A DNA stretch of 7,376 bases from Bacteroidales bacterium (GTDB lineage: Bacteria > Bacteroidota > Bacteroidia > Bacteroidales > JAGOPY01): positions 1 to 7,376 of the forward strand of contig DAOWEV010000016.1 in the NCBI GenBank assembly GCA_030638325.1. The letters run 5' to 3'. The notes under the pieces are model-generated. The model searched no databases and was not told the DNA's origin. It was given only the letters and a program-made list of their open reading frames with translations. The translations under genes and the position numbers were made by a program. The first letter of the stretch is position 1. The number at the start of each line of letters is the position of its first letter. Below, one piece after another: positions 5,872 through 7,376 of this stretch.

Positions 5872-5906
5872 GCAAGTAGGAAGTCCGAAGTCAGAAGACC
5901 AAAGCA
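5872..5906. repeat. Short degenerate GAAGTC-type heptamer tract
   Basis: Five consecutive 7-mers read GCAAGTA, GGAAGTC, CGAAGTC, AGAAGAC, CAAAGCA. The core three share N-GAAG-(T/A)-C. The tract lies between the convergent zinc-ribbon gene and hypE. It is short and decayed, but its period is the same as that of the longer arrays in the window. Confidence 0.5.
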
Positions 5907-5924
5907 ATTTCACTTTTGACTTTG

Positions 5925-5959
5925 AAAAAAAACTTGCTAAAAAAACAAGTCTTTACTTG
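5925..5959 (-). terminator. Intrinsic terminator of hypE
   Basis: On the minus strand, 28 nt after the hypE stop, CAAGT (5959-5955), loop AAAG and ACTTG (5950-5946) form a 5-bp stem followed directly by seven T (5945-5939). A further CAAG and a second run of eight T (5932-5925) follow. The stem is short and AT-rich, but the two T-runs in the right orientation support termination. Confidence 0.5.
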
Positions 5960-5987
5960 GTAATAGTAAAAAACCTGAATTCAACCG

Positions 5988-7004
5988 TCAGCATATCCTT
6001 GGTAACTGCTCCCCGGCAAGCATGTCGATAATCCTGTTGCCACCGATGCCGGTAGTCATCCAGCCTTTTCCGGGATGGTCAGCCACAACTTCTCCGATGA
6101 TTTTACTGTCCTGCCCGAATTCATTCTTTCGTAATGCTTTCAGTACTTCTTTTGCATCTTCCCGGCCCACGATCATAAGCACCTTTCCTTCATTGGCAAC
6201 GTACATGGGATCAAACCCTAACAATTCACAGAATCCCCTGACTTTTTCATTGATAACCAGGGCAGACTCATCGATACGGATGCCGAAATCCCTGCCTTCC
6301 ACAACCTCAGCCAGCACGGTAGCCAGGCCGCCACGTGTGGCATCACGCATGAACCTGATGTTGTCTGACACAGTTAGGGCTCCTTGTATAAGGTGGTTCA
6401 GACAGGCACAATCAGACACCAGATCAGATTTGATATTCAACTCATCCCGGGCGCCCAAAACGGCCATGCCGTGATCCCCGATAGATCCGTTTATAATGAT
6501 CTTATCCCCTGCCTGAATACCTCTTCCGGAACTGATATCCTTGTGTTTTTCTGCCAGTTTGCCGATGCCTGTGGTGTTGATGAAGATCTTATCGCATTTG
6601 GTCCGGTTGACTACTTTCGTGTCGCCGGTAACGATCAAAACACCGGCTTTTTTAGCTTCACTAACCATCGAGATGACAATCTTCTCAAGGTTATCCAATG
6701 GAAACCCTTCCTCAATAATGAAAGAGGCGCTCAGGTACCCGGGAACAGCGCCTGAAACAGCGAGGTCATTCACCGTACCGCAGACAGACAGTTTCCCGAT
6801 ATCGCCTCCCGGAAAAAAGATCGGGTCAACCACAAATGAGTCGGTGGTGAAAGAGATTTGACCGGAGTGGATTTCCAGCAAAGCCGAATCGGTTTGTTCA
6901 TCCAGAAACGGGTTATGAAAATACCTCACAAAAAGATCCTTTATCAGGTCATGCGACAACTTCCCGCCACTCCCATGCCCTAAAAGTACTCTGTCATTAC
7001 TCAC
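5988..7004 (-). CDS. hypE: HypE, carbamoyl dehydratase of [NiFe]-hydrogenase maturation
   Basis: HypE receives a carbamoyl group from HypF on its C-terminal cysteine and, using ATP, dehydrates it to the thiocyanate that supplies the CN ligands of the [NiFe]-hydrogenase active site; it then works with the HypC-HypD complex in the cytoplasm. This 338-residue protein is normal length and shows the family hallmarks: GHGSGGK (9-15), TTDSFVVDPIFFPGGDIGKLSVCGTVNDLA (53-82, PurM/AIRS-type nucleotide site), TGDTKVV (126-132), NGSIGDHGMAVL (172-183), RDATRGGLATVLAE (220-233) and the essential C-terminal PRIC with Cys338 as last residue. The start is GTG at 7004, fixed by an in-frame stop two codons upstream. 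No Shine-Dalgarno is visible, and the upstream DNA is heptamer repeat that abuts the start codon. No other hyp gene is in the window. A hairpin terminator follows. The identification is secure. Confidence 0.97.
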   Translation of the reverse strand: MSNDRVLLGHGSGGKLSHDLIKDLFVRYFHNPFLDEQTDSALLEIHSGQISFTTDSFVVDPIFFPGGDIGKLSVCGTVNDLAVSGAVPGYLSASFIIEEGFPLDNLEKIVISMVSEAKKAGVLIVTGDTKVVNRTKCDKIFINTTGIGKLAEKHKDISSGRGIQAGDKIIINGSIGDHGMAVLGARDELNIKSDLVSDCACLNHLIQGALTVSDNIRFMRDATRGGLATVLAEVVEGRDFGIRIDESALVINEKVRGFCELLGFDPMYVANEGKVLMIVGREDAKEVLKALRKNEFGQDSKIIGEVVADHPGKGWMTTGIGGNRIIDMLAGEQLPRIC

Positions 7005-7046
7005 GATTTACAATTTACAGTTTACAATTTAGAAGTTACAATTTAT
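7005..7046. repeat. TTTAC-type heptamer tract abutting the hypE start
   Basis: Six 7-mers run from the base next to the hypE start codon: GATTTAC, AATTTAC, AGTTTAC, AATTTAG, AAGTTAC, AATTTAT. The core order AATTTAC-AGTTTAC-AATTTAG matches the left arm of the inverted repeat at 4945-4979 apart from one GGTTTAC unit present only there. The two are copies of one dispersed element. The tract occupies the place where the hypE leader and promoter should be. Confidence 0.8.
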
Positions 7047-7089
7047 TCACCCTTTACGATTCACCATTCACTACTCGCTGTTTCCTGCT

Positions 7090-7376
7090 AACTGTTAACT
7101 GTTAACTGCCAACCGTCAACCGTCAACTGCCAACTGTCAACTGTCAACCGTCAACTGTCAACCGTCAACCGTCAACTGTCAACTGTCAACCGTCAACTGT
7201 CAACTGTCAACCGTCAACCGTCAACTGCCAACCGTCAACCGTCAACCGTCAACTGTCAACCGTCAACTGCCAACCGTCAACTGTCAACCGTCAACTGTCA
7301 ACCGTCAACTGTCAACTGTCAACTGTCAACCGTCAACTGTCAACCGTCAACTGTCAACCGTCAACTGTCAACCGTC
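7090..7376. repeat. Heptamer satellite array, 41 units of AACYGYY, continuing past the window
   Basis: From 7090 to the last base the sequence divides exactly into 41 heptamers with no insertion or deletion: AACCGTC (19), AACTGTC (16), AACTGCC (4) and AACTGTT (2, at the left end). All differences are C/T transitions. Degenerate 7-mers (7052-7089, such as CTTTACG, ATTCACC, ATTCACT) link it to the TTTAC tract on the left. The units contain no start codon, and the minus strand is closed by TGA in all frames, so it does not code. The right end lies outside the window. Confidence 0.97.

Noticed and set aside
5983..5989. A single AACCGTC unit overlapping the hypE stop, matching the satellite unit
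   Set aside because: One isolated 7-mer is expected by chance and no neighbouring units are present.
6022..6861. Three overlapping plus-strand frames opposite hypE
   Set aside because: hypE is certain on the minus strand and these are antisense shadows without domains or ribosome sites.
7101..7376. Plus strand open in all three frames across the heptamer array, encoding a 7-residue repeat
   Set aside because: Openness follows from a 7-bp unit without stop triplets; the units contain no ATG, GTG or TTG, so there is no start, and the array is intergenic.
7090..7376. CRISPR array
   Set aside because: Units are 7 bp with no spacers and no cas genes nearby.

Overview
The window looks like a chromosomal stretch from an anaerobic member of the Bacteroidota, probably the Bacteroidales/Marinilabiliales side. 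The signs are a type IX secretion (T9SS) C-terminal sorting domain, a membrane-anchored TPR/AraC-type regulator of the kind common in this phylum, TAnnTTTG-like -7 promoter boxes, few Shine-Dalgarno sites, low G+C, and intergenic DNA rich in short tandem repeats. A hydrogenase-maturation gene (hypE) implies [NiFe]-hydrogenase metabolism. This assignment is inferred from reading the sequence, not from a database match.

Layout. Positions 1-474 (minus) hold the N-terminal part of an exported single-Cache-domain protein that runs off the left edge. Positions 475-790 hold a candidate promoter and a purine-rich 8-mer/7-mer tandem array. Positions 791-2858 (minus) hold a likely two-gene unit: a 587-residue T9SS-secreted repeat protein followed 13 nt later by an acylphosphatase-fold protein that lacks both catalytic residues. 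Positions 2859-3094 hold a candidate promoter with two perfect 17-bp direct repeats just upstream of it. Positions 3095-4819 (minus) encode a 574-residue TPR / coiled-coil / transmembrane / AraC-HTH regulator. Positions 4820-5316 hold its promoter and the remains of a decayed surface-protein gene, split by a 35-bp-arm inverted repeat built of heptamers. Positions 5407-5820 (plus) encode a cysteine-rich zinc-ribbon protein, convergent with hypE at 5988-7004 (minus). From 7005 to the right edge the DNA is almost entirely heptamer repeat, including 41 consecutive 7-bp units with no indel.

How it may work together. The most interesting unit is the regulator plus the T9SS/acylphosphatase-like pair. 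The regulator should sense something in the periplasm through its TPR array and bind DNA through its cytoplasmic AraC domain. The 17-bp direct repeats at 3004-3040 have the size and spacing expected of an AraC-family operator and lie directly upstream of the candidate T9SS-gene promoter. The target link is inference. hypE, the zinc-ribbon gene and the Cache gene appear to be independent neighbours.

A second theme is that five separate intergenic tracts (571-669, 4945-5038, 5872-5906, 7005-7046, 7090-7376) share a 7-bp (in one part 8-bp) period although their unit sequences differ. This suggests a common mechanism that generates short repeats in this genome.
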